Shown here: positions 33,598 to 41,896 of the stretch, piece after piece
How positions within the stretch are numbered: the first letter of the stretch is position 1
How the letters are laid out: each line of letters opens with the position of its first letter
Source: Flexivirga oryzae
GTDB lineage: Bacteria > Actinomycetota > Actinomycetes > Actinomycetales > Dermatophilaceae
NCBI RefSeq assembly: GCF_014190805.1
Contig: NZ_JACHVQ010000002.1
Location: 186,001-250,000 of the forward strand
Length of the DNA stretch: 64,000 nucleotides
Reading direction: 5' to 3'
Program-made: the position numbers and the translations under genes
Notes under the pieces: model-generated
Told to the model about the DNA's origin: nothing
Seen by the model: only the letters and a program-made list of their open reading frames with translations
Database searches by the model: none

Positions 33598-36191
33598 CGG
33601 AGGCCGTCCTGGTCCGTGTCGGCCTCGGCGGACCGGGCGAGCTGGACCCCGAAGACGCCACCGATCACCGCCAGCAGGACGATGAGCGCGATCGCGCTCG
33701 AACCCCCGACCTGCCACTGGAATCCGGTCCTGGTCACCGGTTGGGCCGGCGGCGTCGACCACCACAGCATCGTGGGGCCTGCGAGCCACGCTGCGATCGG
33801 CGCCGTCACTGCCCCGGCGACGCTGCCGACCAGCGCCAGCAGCACGAACTCCAGCACCGTTGCCCGGCGCAGGACGGTGCGCGGGACCCCACCGGTGCGC
33901 AACGCGCGCAGATCCCGGCGACGGTCGTCCCGGGAGGCGACCGCGACCAGGACGACGCTGATGGCTCCCGCGAGCACTGCGAGCGCGGAGATGAGGATGC
34001 TCAGCCGCGTCGCCCATCCGGTCGCCGTCGCGTCGTACCGGCTGCGCACGGCGTGCAACGAGCGCACCGCGATGCCCGAGAAGCCGACCTTCTTGATGGC
34101 GCGGTCGAGGGTCGCCACCCGCCGCGGGTCGGTGGTTGTCGAAAACACCTGGTATGACACGTTGTCCCACCGGTGCCCGTGTTTGAGCAGGGTCGCGAGG
34201 TCAACCACGATCGTGTGAGCACCCACCCCCGGGATGTAGGGCACGGCACCGGTCACGCGATAGGGGTGGTCGTCCTCGGTCATCGTCGGAGCGTCCACGG
34301 TCGACCCCACCGCCGACCGCGTGGTCCAGGTCGCCACGAGGGCCCTGGTCACCGGGGCGGAGCCATCGGCGCCGTGCAGCGCGGACCACGGAACCTGATC
34401 ACGCAGACCGGTTCGCAGCCCCATCCGCTGCAGGTCCGTCGGGCGCACCCCCAGCACCCCGGTGCCGCCTTGCGAGATGGCTCCGACACCGACGGCGGCC
34501 GAGAAGTAGTGGTGCTGTGGGTCCGCCGACTCCACGGCCTTGACGAAAGCCTTCGGCGGGACGGCGATCAGGCCGGGCGTGACGCTGATGACCGCCGGGG
34601 TGCCCAGGTTCGCCGCCGCGCGAGCAGCGCGGTTGTCCGCCCCGCGGGCGAAGATGCTGGCGCTGAGGGTCAGCAGCGCGGTCGAGATCACGAGTGTGGT
34701 CACGGCGACGACGACGCCGGAGCGGCGGCCGAGCTGCGCGACCGACAGCGCCATACTCGCCCGCCGATGTGCCAGCTGCCGCCGCAGCCATCGACCCGCG
34801 ATCGGGGTGAGGACAATGCCGACGACGATCGCGGCCAGACCGGCGACCAGCACCGGGGTCACCTGGACCGCGGCACCGGTGAGATTCCTGGTCACGGTCA
34901 GCACGACACCGGCCACACACAACGTGCCGAGCACCGCAGTCGGCATCGACAGCCGCACCCCCCGGCGCCGCGGCCGGCGGGCGCGCAGCAACGAGCTGAT
35001 CGGCTCACGTGCCATCCCCGACCAGCACAGCACCCACACCAGCGCCACCGGGACCGCCATGGCCGCCGCGATCCACACGGTGCTCCAAACCCATTGCGTG
35101 GCAACGTGTCCCGGCAACCACAGGTGGCGGACGAGCGCATCAACGGTGTACGCCACCACGATTCCACCGAGGATGCCCGCCGTGTATGCCGGCAGGAATT
35201 CCACCGCCCCGAAGCGCAGGACTCCGGCCGTGCCGTTGCCGCGCATCTTCAGCACGGCGGCCTCCGGGCGTCGGCTCGTGGCGAAGAACGAGGTGACCTG
35301 CAGCAGCAGGATCAGCAGCACGACGCCGAGTTGGACCAGCAGGAAGGGCAGGATCTGGCCCATCTGCCGCACGTCTCTGCGGGTGCCGCTGTTGATCGCC
35401 GAGAGCGGCTCGGTGACCGTGACGCCGGCGCCGAACTTGCGCTGCGACACCGCCAGGCCCTTCACCGCCGCGGGCAGGCTCTGCGGCGTCAGGTGGGTCG
35501 TGAGCACCGGGTAGGAGATCGACGTGTGCACGCCGGAGTCCAGTCCGTCCGCGAAGGTCGCATCACTCGTCAGCCAGTACTCGGCCGGGACCGGCCTGGC
35601 GGGCAGGGGCAACGGGGGCACGTAGGCCGCGACGTTCGTGCCGGCCCAGAACGGGTCCGAACCGGACGAGGTGAAGATGCCGACGATCCGCATCTTCATG
35701 CCCGGACCTGCCCCGCCCCCGGTCGTTTCGGCGGGCAGCCGCGCCCCCACGGTGAACGCCGCACCGCCGACGGCGGCCGCCTTGCTCGACACGATGACCT
35801 CGTTGCGGCCCTGCGGACAGCGTCCGCGGATGATCCGCACATGTGCGCACTGGTTGTATGTCGTCTGCAGCCTGACCAGCACACCGGCCGCCGGTGGGTC
35901 GATCACCGTCGACATCGACTCGGTCGGCGGACCCACCACGGCCTTCACCCGCCGATCGACCACGGCCTCGGTGTCCAGCATCTGCTGCACCGAGGAGTTC
36001 GCCGAACTGATGACCACCTCACCGCCGGCGACACCCTGCGCGATGGCGTGCTCGCGGATCAGCCCGCTGCTGAGCGATCGGGTCAACAACGGCTCGGCCA
36101 CACCGGTCGCGACCAGCAGGCACACCGCCACTGCGAACACGACGGCGTGTCCGGGTCGGTGCCCACGAGCGATCGTGGCCAGTCGCGTCAT
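33594..36191 (-). CDS. FtsX/MacB-type ABC permease, first tandem paralogue
   Basis: An 865-residue paralogue and the first gene of the six-gene operon. Membrane helices near residues 14-33, 285-308, 335-356, 372-392, 412-432, 438-462, 474-497, 705-728, 745-770 and 818-840; outer domains between the first and second and between the seventh and eighth. The Cys pair is in CAHVRIIRGRCP. The coupling loop RRPEAAVLKMRGNG has Pro where the other copies have Gly. ATG at 36191. A possible -10 (TAGCGT, minus strand 36280-36275) would give an 80-base leader containing a small CCACG/CGTGG hairpin. Function unknown; family members export or extract lipoproteins, lipids or peptides. Confidence 0.87.
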   Translation of the reverse strand: MTRLATIARGHRPGHAVVFAVAVCLLVATGVAEPLLTRSLSSGLIREHAIAQGVAGGEVVISSANSSVQQMLDTEAVVDRRVKAVVGPPTESMSTVIDPPAAGVLVRLQTTYNQCAHVRIIRGRCPQGRNEVIVSSKAAAVGGAAFTVGARLPAETTGGGAGPGMKMRIVGIFTSSGSDPFWAGTNVAAYVPPLPLPARPVPAEYWLTSDATFADGLDSGVHTSISYPVLTTHLTPQSLPAAVKGLAVSQRKFGAGVTVTEPLSAINSGTRRDVRQMGQILPFLLVQLGVVLLILLLQVTSFFATSRRPEAAVLKMRGNGTAGVLRFGAVEFLPAYTAGILGGIVVAYTVDALVRHLWLPGHVATQWVWSTVWIAAAMAVPVALVWVLCWSGMAREPISSLLRARRPRRRGVRLSMPTAVLGTLCVAGVVLTVTRNLTGAAVQVTPVLVAGLAAIVVGIVLTPIAGRWLRRQLAHRRASMALSVAQLGRRSGVVVAVTTLVISTALLTLSASIFARGADNRAARAAANLGTPAVISVTPGLIAVPPKAFVKAVESADPQHHYFSAAVGVGAISQGGTGVLGVRPTDLQRMGLRTGLRDQVPWSALHGADGSAPVTRALVATWTTRSAVGSTVDAPTMTEDDHPYRVTGAVPYIPGVGAHTIVVDLATLLKHGHRWDNVSYQVFSTTTDPRRVATLDRAIKKVGFSGIAVRSLHAVRSRYDATATGWATRLSILISALAVLAGAISVVLVAVASRDDRRRDLRALRTGGVPRTVLRRATVLEFVLLALVGSVAGAVTAPIAAWLAGPTMLWWSTPPAQPVTRTGFQWQVGGSSAIALIVLLAVIGGVFGVQLARSAEADTDQDGLR

Positions 36192-36459
36192 ACCCCTGCG
36201 CCCACCGGATCCACCCTTGCAACCCCACCCGTCGTCTCATCCACGACCAACCGTGGACGCCCCCGCCACGTCGCACGCTAGACCCCTCGTTGTGGAACTT
36301 CTCGACACTCGGGAGGATTCGCGGCCAAATAGTTACCTTCGCGTCGGAATCGTCTGGCCGGCGTATGGCGGTGCCCCCGAACGGCTTTCAGCGACATACC
36401 AGCGATCGTCCAGCTTCGGCGGACAGACCCGTTCCCTCCGAGGACCGCAAAATCTAAAC

Positions 36460-36479
36460 TTGACTAGGTCCAGATAATG
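36460..36479 (+). promoter_or_regulatory. FurA-type operator candidate before furA
   Basis: TTGACTAGGTCCAGATAATG ends at the furA start codon and resembles, as I remember it, the TTGACTnnTTCCAGA operator of mycobacterial furA-katG. Binding would block the promoter or start region, giving autoregulation with release under oxidative stress. The rest of the 285-base divergent gap (36192-36476) shows no other feature I can support apart from the weak permease promoter noted with that gene. Confidence 0.5.
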
Positions 36480-36932
36480 CACGAGGCTTTGGGCATGGCG
36501 GACTTCGAGACCTCCCTCCGTGAGGCCGGGCTGCGGGTGACCAGACCACGGGTCGCCGTGCTCGAGGCGGTGCGGGACAACCCCCACGCCGACTCGGCCA
36601 CGCTCGCCGAAACTGTCCATGACGCCCTGCCGAGCGTCTCCCGCCAAGCAATTTTCGACTGCCTCAACACCTTCACCGAATCCGGTCTGGTCCGGCGGAT
36701 CCGCCCGTCCGGATCACCGGCCCGCTACGAGCTCCGGCGCAACGACAACCACCACCACCTGGTGTGCCGATCGTGCGGAACCGTCGTCGACGTCGAATGT
36801 GCCGTCGGCGCCGCACCCTGCCTCGAGGCATCGGACGACCACGGCTTCGCCATTGACGAAGCAGAGGTCATCTATTGGGGTTTCTGCCCCGACTGCATTG
36901 AAAACAAACAAGATTCATCCCAATCGGCGTAA
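36477..36932 (+). CDS. furA: Fur-family peroxide/iron regulator FurA
   Basis: A 151-residue Fur-family repressor. The N-terminal winged helix (LREAGLRVTRPRVAVLEAV, then SVSRQAIFDCLNTF as recognition helix) is followed by the dimerisation domain with the metal-binding HHHLVCRSCG (near residue 98) and the C-terminal CPDC pair. It directly precedes katG by 26 bases, the standard actinobacterial furA-katG arrangement in which FurA represses katG until oxidised by peroxide. ATG at 36477 or 36495 are both possible starts; the second gives the more usual N-terminus MADFETSL. Confidence 0.93.
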   Translation: MHEALGMADFETSLREAGLRVTRPRVAVLEAVRDNPHADSATLAETVHDALPSVSRQAIFDCLNTFTESGLVRRIRPSGSPARYELRRNDNHHHLVCRSCGTVVDVECAVGAAPCLEASDDHGFAIDEAEVIYWGFCPDCIENKQDSSQSA

Positions 36933-36958
36933 GTCACCGGGATCTATGAAAGGACGAC

Positions 36959-39148
36959 ATGAGCACCACGGATGAGCAGCCACTGGCTCGTATCGATGAC
37001 AGCGGCGGTAAGTGCCCGGTGATGCACGAGCTCGTGCAACCGGCCCAGGGCGATGCCAACCAGCAGTGGTGGCCCCAGCGCCTCAACCTACGGATCCTGG
37101 CCAAGAACCCGGCGGTCGCCAACCCGATCGGCGAGGACTTCGACTACCCGAAGGCCTTCGAAGCCCTCGACCTCGCCGAGGTCAAGGCGGACATCATCGG
37201 CGTCCTCAAGACGTCGCAGGACTGGTGGCCGGCCGACTTCGGCCACTACGGCCCGCTGATCGTCCGTATGGCGTGGCACGCCGCCGGCACCTACCGTGTG
37301 CAGGACGGCCGCGGTGGCGCCGGCACCGGACAGCAGCGTTTCGCACCGCTGTCCTCCTGGCCGGACAACGTGCTGCTGGACCGCGCCCGCCGCGTGCTGT
37401 GGCCGGTCAAGAAGAAGTACGGCAAGTCGCTGTCCTGGGGTGACCTGATGGTCCTCGCAGGCAACGCCGCCATGGAGGACATGGGCTTCAAGACCTTCGG
37501 TTTCGCCGGCGGCCGCATCGACGCGTGGGAGCCGGACGACGACATCTACTGGGGTGCGGAGACCGAGTGGCTCGGCGACAGCCACCGCTACTCCGGTGAC
37601 CGCGACCTCGAAAACCCGCTGGCTGCAACGCAAATGGGTCTGATCTACGTCAACCCGGAGGGTCCCGGCGGCAACCCGGACCCGGTCGCCGCCGCCAAGG
37701 ACATCCGCGAGACGTTCGCCCGGATGGCGATGAACGACGAGGAGACCGTCGCACTGATCGCCGGTGGTCACACCTTCGGCAAGACGCACGGTGCCGGCGA
37801 CCCCGAGCAGGTCGGACCCGAGCCGGAGGCCGCGCCGTTCGAGCAGAACGGCCTGGGCTGGAAGTCGTCGTACAAGAGCGGCAAGGGCAACGACACCATC
37901 GGCTCCGGCCTGGAGGTCACCTGGACCTACCACCCGACCCGGTGGGACAACGAGTTCTTCCACATCCTCTACGGCTACGAGTGGGAGCTGTTCAAGTCTC
38001 CTGCCGGCGCCCAGCAGTGGCGGCCGGTCAAGGGCGGCGGCGCGGACATGGTGCCCGAGGCCCAGGGTGACGGCAAGCGCGAGCCGCGCATGCTGACCAC
38101 CGACCTGTCGCTGCGCTTCGACCCGGAGTACGCCAAGGTCTCCAAGCGCTTCCTGGACCACCCGGAGGAGTTCGCCGACGCCTACGCCCGCGCGTGGTTC
38201 AAGCTGACCCACCGCGACATGGGCCCGGTGACCCGCTACTACGGTGCCGAGGTCCCGACCGAGGAGCTGCTCTGGCAGGACCCGATCCCCGCCACCGAGG
38301 CGCCCGGCGCCGACGCGATCGCCGCCGCCAAGCAGCAGATCGCCGACGCCGGCTTCTCCGTGCCGGAGCTGGTCAAGACCGCCTGGGCGGCCGCCGGTTG
38401 CTACCGGGGCTCCGACAAGCGTGGTGGCGCCAACGGTGCCCGGCTGCGCCTGGAGCCGCAGAAGAGCTGGGCCGTCAACGACCCGGCCGTGACCGGACCG
38501 GTCGTCGCCAAGCTGGAGCAGATCGCCGCCGCGACGGGTGTCTCCGTCGCCGACGCGATCGTCCTGGCCGGCAACATCGGCGTCGAGCAGGCGGCGAAGG
38601 CCGCCGGCCACGACGTGCAGGTGCCCTTCACCCCGGGCCGCGGCGACGCGACCCAGGAGCAGACCGACGTCGACTCGTTCGGCTACCTCGAGCCGAAGAT
38701 CGACGCGTTCCGCAACTACGTCGAGGGCCAGTCGAAGGCGCCGTTCGAGTACCACCTGGTCGACCGGGCCAACCTGCTGGGCCTGTCGACCCCGGAGACC
38801 ACCGTCCTCGTCGGTGGCCTGCGGGTGCTCGGTGCCAACACCGGTGACAACCCGGCGGGTGTCTTCACCGACCGCGTCGGCGAGCTGACGAACGACTTTT
38901 TCGTCAACCTGCTCGAGATCACCGCCGACTGGCACCCGGGCGAGCAGTCCGGCACGTATGTCGGCACCGGCCCCGACGGTCAGACCTGGACCGGCACGCG
39001 TGCGGACCTGGCGTTCAGCGCCAACTCCGAGCTGCGCGCCGTCGCCGAGGTCTACGCCTCCGACGACGCCGGTGACAAGTTCGTCAACGACTTCGTCGCC
39101 GCGTGGGCGAAGGTCATGGACAACGACCGCTTCGACGTGCGGCGGTAA
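36959..39148 (+). CDS. katG: Catalase-peroxidase KatG
   Basis: A 729-residue bifunctional heme enzyme that breaks down hydrogen peroxide and oxidises small donors. Two peroxidase-like halves are visible. The N-terminal half holds distal-side RMAWHAAGTYR (catalytic Arg-Trp-His near residues 101-105, the Trp of the Met-Tyr-Trp cross-link) and proximal heme-ligand His in AGGHTFGKTH (near 270). The C-terminal half repeats the fold without heme residues (KTAWAAAGCYRGSD). Ribosome site GAAAGGA precedes the ATG. Co-transcribed with furA. Ends before a very strong nested hairpin. Confidence 0.97.
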   Translation: MSTTDEQPLARIDDSGGKCPVMHELVQPAQGDANQQWWPQRLNLRILAKNPAVANPIGEDFDYPKAFEALDLAEVKADIIGVLKTSQDWWPADFGHYGPLIVRMAWHAAGTYRVQDGRGGAGTGQQRFAPLSSWPDNVLLDRARRVLWPVKKKYGKSLSWGDLMVLAGNAAMEDMGFKTFGFAGGRIDAWEPDDDIYWGAETEWLGDSHRYSGDRDLENPLAATQMGLIYVNPEGPGGNPDPVAAAKDIRETFARMAMNDEETVALIAGGHTFGKTHGAGDPEQVGPEPEAAPFEQNGLGWKSSYKSGKGNDTIGSGLEVTWTYHPTRWDNEFFHILYGYEWELFKSPAGAQQWRPVKGGGADMVPEAQGDGKREPRMLTTDLSLRFDPEYAKVSKRFLDHPEEFADAYARAWFKLTHRDMGPVTRYYGAEVPTEELLWQDPIPATEAPGADAIAAAKQQIADAGFSVPELVKTAWAAAGCYRGSDKRGGANGARLRLEPQKSWAVNDPAVTGPVVAKLEQIAAATGVSVADAIVLAGNIGVEQAAKAAGHDVQVPFTPGRGDATQEQTDVDSFGYLEPKIDAFRNYVEGQSKAPFEYHLVDRANLLGLSTPETTVLVGGLRVLGANTGDNPAGVFTDRVGELTNDFFVNLLEITADWHPGEQSGTYVGTGPDGQTWTGTRADLAFSANSELRAVAEVYASDDAGDKFVNDFVAAWAKVMDNDRFDVRR

Positions 39149-39155
39149 CCCCCGC

Positions 39156-39259
39156 CCACTCTGATTGACCGGCATACCCCCGCATTGAGCGGCATACGGA
39201 ATCGGCCTGATTCCGTATGCCGCTCAATCTATTGGTATGCCGGTCAATCTACAGAGTGG
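39156..39259. terminator. Triple-nested inverted repeat between katG and a convergent gene
   Basis: Three inverted repeats are nested. Outermost CCACTCTG/CAGAGTGG (39156-39163 and 39252-39259). Middle GATTGACCGGCATACC (39163-39178) with its complement at 39234-39249. Inner ATTGAGCGGCATACGGAATC (39184-39203) with its perfect complement at 39209-39228 around a five-base loop. The middle and inner words resemble each other except for a C/G swap (GACCGG versus GAGCGG). It probably terminates both katG and the convergent gene at 39306. Confidence 0.8.
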
Positions 39260-39305
39260 CGGTGCATCGACGGGGTGGCGGTGACCGCCGGTTGGAGTGG
39301 GCGGG

Positions 39306-39731
39306 CTACTCGGCGCCGCGATGCGTCACGTCATACTCGTGCTGCTTCTCGGCCGCCCGGAAGAACAACGCTCCGCCGCCGAAGCCGACGAAGAACGTCG
39401 CGAGCGACTGGCCCAGCCACTGCGCGTCACCCTGGAAGAACTCACACAGGATGACCAGGACGAGCACCACTCCGGGCACGATCCACGACTGGACCTGCCA
39501 GCTGCGCGGCTTGACCACGAGCGAGGCGATGAGCCCGATGATGACGCCGAGGACCGGGCCGGTGAGCCAGGTCGGGCCCGGGAGGGACGAGGTGGCGGGC
39601 TGGAAGATGAAATCCAGGAAGAGCAGCAGCAGGAACGCGACGACGGTGACAACCGCCCACAACAGCCCCTCCTGCTTGGCGTTCAGATCCGAGCCCGGGG
39701 CGGCCTGGACCGGTGAATCGAACTTTCCCAT
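39306..39731 (-). CDS. Small integral membrane protein, unknown function
   Basis: A 141-residue protein with a short polar N-terminus and four predicted membrane helices (near residues 23-42, 54-74, 81-98 and 106-124), ending in a charged tail. No motif points to a function. The ATG at 39731 is chosen because AGGAG lies nine bases upstream; the same frame remains open to 40202 but that part is the shadow of the divergent lipoprotein gene. Confidence 0.7.
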   Translation of the reverse strand: MGKFDSPVQAAPGSDLNAKQEGLLWAVVTVVAFLLLLFLDFIFQPATSSLPGPTWLTGPVLGVIIGLIASLVVKPRSWQVQSWIVPGVVLVLVILCEFFQGDAQWLGQSLATFFVGFGGGALFFRAAEKQHEYDVTHRGAE

Positions 39732-39828
39732 GGGTTGCACTCCTGACGAAGGGGTCGACCGTACTGGCGAGTCACTTACTCGGAAGTTACCGTAGTTCAG
39801 CCCGCGATGTGAGTTACGCTCTCGCCGC

Positions 39829-41106
39829 ATGTGGCCGTCTCGCAGCACGCTCTCGCTCGTCGCCGTTGCCGCAACCACCGCCCTGCTGGCCGGTTGCTCC
39901 GGTTCGTCGGGGACGTCGGGGGCGTCGGGCGCATCGTCGCCCCGCTCCACCCACACGCACCCCGCGAGATCAACCGCGAGCCCGCCGAGCGCATCGAGCA
40001 CCTCAGCCCCGGGCTCGCCGACCGCGTCGGCCACATCGGTCACCAGTTCACCGGCCGCGACGTCCAGCACACCGAAGAGGCCCGGCTCGGTCACCGTCGC
40101 CGTCTCAGGTGATGAGATAGCACACCCGGCCGTGTTGGCGGCCGCACGTCGCGGCGCCGGCTGGGACTTCGGGCCGATCTTCGCGCAGGTCGCCCCCGTC
40201 ATACGCTCCGCCGACGTCGCGATCTGTCAACTGGAGACGCCGCTGGGCGCGACCGGCGCCAACCTGAGCCACGGCTTCATCATGGGCGCCCCGGCGGCGT
40301 TCGCCACCGGGCTGAAGCGTGCCGGGTTCGACGGTTGCAGCACGGCGAACAACCACACCTTCGACCAGAACCTCGCCGGCGTGCGCGACACGCGCACGAT
40401 CATGGCGGCGGCCGGTCTCCAGGCGGCCGGACCCGGGTCGGACGCCTCCCATCCGGGACAACCGGCGATCTACCACGCCAAGGGCTTCACGATCGCGCAG
40501 CTGTCCTACTCCTACACGCTGGACAACACCGTCGGGAACACCGAACACGTGCCCGCGTCCGCGCCCTGGACGAGGACGAACCTGTATGACGTGATCGGCG
40601 CGTCCGGGATCGAGGCCGACGCCCGGGCAGCGCGGGCGCAAGGTGCGGACCTCGTCCTGGTGTCGATGCACTGGGGCGAGGAGCAGGACCAGCACACCAC
40701 GGACGAACAACGCCGGTTCGCCCGGGAACTGCTCTCCTCCGGCACCGTCGACTACATCATCGGCAACCACCCGCACGTGGTGCAGCGGTGCCAGCGGATC
40801 GACGGCCGCATGGTCAACTACAGCCTCGGCAACGCCCTGTCGGACCAGACCGCCGGCATCGTCGCGTATGGCGGGACCGTGTCGACCCAGGCGGCGCAGG
40901 ACGGGATGATCGCGCTGGTGACCTTCACCCGGGACGCCGCCGGGCACATCACGTCGACCGAGAAGTTCCAGCCGACCCGGGTCGACCGCGCGAACGGTTA
41001 CGTCATCCGGCCCGTGAGCAGGACCTCCGACCCCGCGTCCTGGCAGCGCACGACCTCGGTCGTCACCTCGGGCGGCAACAGCTGCGGCGCGAAGCCGGTG
41101 TCCTGA
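39829..41106 (+). CDS. CapA-family (poly-gamma-glutamate synthesis-type) lipoprotein
   Basis: A 425-residue secreted lipoprotein: signal peptide with lipobox LAGC (Cys near residue 24), a long Ser/Thr/Pro-rich linker (near 25-85), then a CapA-type metallophosphoesterase-like domain. Motifs: SGDEIAHP, CQLETPLG, CSTANNHTFDQ (N-N-H), SMHWGEE and IIGNHPHVVQ (G-N-H-x-H), the usual metal-site set. CapA helps make or anchor extracellular poly-gamma-glutamate in Bacillus, but isolated CapA-like proteins have unclear roles. No capBC genes lie nearby. A -10-like TACGCT eight bases before the ATG suggests a leaderless mRNA. Confidence 0.83.
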   Translation: MWPSRSTLSLVAVAATTALLAGCSGSSGTSGASGASSPRSTHTHPARSTASPPSASSTSAPGSPTASATSVTSSPAATSSTPKRPGSVTVAVSGDEIAHPAVLAAARRGAGWDFGPIFAQVAPVIRSADVAICQLETPLGATGANLSHGFIMGAPAAFATGLKRAGFDGCSTANNHTFDQNLAGVRDTRTIMAAAGLQAAGPGSDASHPGQPAIYHAKGFTIAQLSYSYTLDNTVGNTEHVPASAPWTRTNLYDVIGASGIEADARAARAQGADLVLVSMHWGEEQDQHTTDEQRRFARELLSSGTVDYIIGNHPHVVQRCQRIDGRMVNYSLGNALSDQTAGIVAYGGTVSTQAAQDGMIALVTFTRDAAGHITSTEKFQPTRVDRANGYVIRPVSRTSDPASWQRTTSVVTSGGNSCGAKPVS

Positions 41107-41119
41107 CGTCGTGCCGCTC

Positions 41120-41171
41120 GTGCTGGTGCTGACGTGCTGACGTGCTGACGTGCTGGTGCTGGTGCTGGTGC
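41120..41171. repeat. GTGCTG microsatellite-like tract
   Basis: A run built from GTGCTG and GTGCTGAC units: two GTGCTG-type copies, three GTGCTGAC copies, then four GTGCTG copies. It follows the capA-like gene and precedes the palindromic repeat array. Its regularity suggests slippage, so length may vary between strains. Confidence 0.7.
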
Positions 41172-41181
41172 GCCGACCGAG

Positions 41182-41430
41182 CGTAGGTCACCCCAGTGGG
41201 GACTCCCGCATGGTTTTCTGCCGAAATGCGCGCGTAGGTCGCCCCAGTGGGGACTCCCGCACGCCCGGGCCGCCATACCCGCTCACACCTCCCCACCGGG
41301 GGGACTCCCGCACGGTTTCCTGCCGAAAAGCGCGCGTAGCTCCCCACCGGGGGGACTCCTGCACGCCCGGGCCGCCATACCCGCTCACACCTCCCCACCG
41401 GGGGGACTCCCGCACGCCCTGACCGCCATA
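41182..41430. repeat. Array of five ~52-bp palindromic repeat units
   Basis: Five units of the family also found at 1895-2087, on the opposite strand. Two type B cores (GGTCACCCCAGTGGGGACTC and a GGTCGCCCC variant) begin near 41186 and 41236. Three type A cores (CTCCCCACCGGGGGGACTCC) begin near 41287, 41339 and 41390. Spacers alternate between CACGCCCGGGCCGCCATACC and a TTTCCTGCCGAAA type, giving a higher-order period near 105 bp. With the GTGCTG tract it fills the 376-base gap between the capA-like and VOC genes. Confidence 0.9.
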
Positions 41431-41482
41431 CCCCGAGATAAATGGCTGTCGGATCCGCACCGTGCGTGCCAAGAATGGCCTC

Positions 41483-41896
41483 ATGGAGATGCAACTGAGC
41501 ATGGTCGTGCTCGAGGTGCGCGACATCCACCGGTCGATCGAGTTCTACCGGCAGCTGGGCCTCGATCTGCCCGACCCGCCCGCCGAACGGCCGATCTCGA
41601 TCGTGCGGATGGGCAGCGGAGTCAGTCTGCTGCTGGTGGAGGGGTTCGCCGGCACCAACGACCCGACCTGGCAGCGGCCGACGGGTGGTTACCAGCAACT
41701 GCTGGAGTTCTATGCGGGCAAGGACGCGGGGGTCGATGCCATGTGGGAGAAGCTGACCGCCGCCGGTCATCACGGACGGATGGCGCCGAAGCAGACCCAG
41801 GGGCCGTATGCCGCCATGGTCGACGACCCGGACGGCAACGTCATCCTGCTGACCTCCGACGAGGCCGCGCGGGTCGACGGCGAGGAGGGCGCGTGA
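41483..41896 (+). CDS. VOC-superfamily (glyoxalase/dioxygenase fold) protein
   Basis: A 137-residue protein of the vicinal oxygen chelate fold: VVLEVRDIHRSIEFYRQLGL at the N-terminus and MVDDPDGNVILL near the end are the typical beta-alpha-beta edges. The expected metal ligands are not fully evident, so it could be a metal-binding enzyme (glyoxalase, resistance enzyme) or only a binding protein. ATG at 41483 is preferred over a GTG 21 bases upstream. The stop overlaps the start region of the acetyltransferase gene, so the two form an operon. Confidence 0.78.
   Translation: MEMQLSMVVLEVRDIHRSIEFYRQLGLDLPDPPAERPISIVRMGSGVSLLLVEGFAGTNDPTWQRPTGGYQQLLEFYAGKDAGVDAMWEKLTAAGHHGRMAPKQTQGPYAAMVDDPDGNVILLTSDEAARVDGEEGA

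Noticed and set aside
30997..34218. 1073-codon plus-strand open frame opposite two permease genes
   Set aside because: The protein would be Arg/His/Pro-rich and featureless; the minus strand encodes coherent membrane proteins with normal codon use and four-base overlaps.
24251..36191. Bacteriocin or lantibiotic export and immunity locus
   Set aside because: No precursor peptide, modification enzyme, peptidase domain or two-component system is visible near the operon; cargo left open.
37088..39175. 695-codon open frame antisense to katG
   Set aside because: It is the complement of a highly conserved gene in a G/C-rich genome; its translation is low-complexity Val/Gly/Arg-rich sequence without any motif.
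39829..41106. Poly-gamma-glutamate capsule locus
   Set aside because: Only a CapA-like gene is present; no capB, capC or capE counterpart lies nearby.
41182..41430. Regularly spaced palindromic repeats resembling a CRISPR array
   Set aside because: Units are imperfect, of two types, and the spacers are themselves repeated in alternation; there are no cas genes, and the same family occurs in two other intergenic sites.
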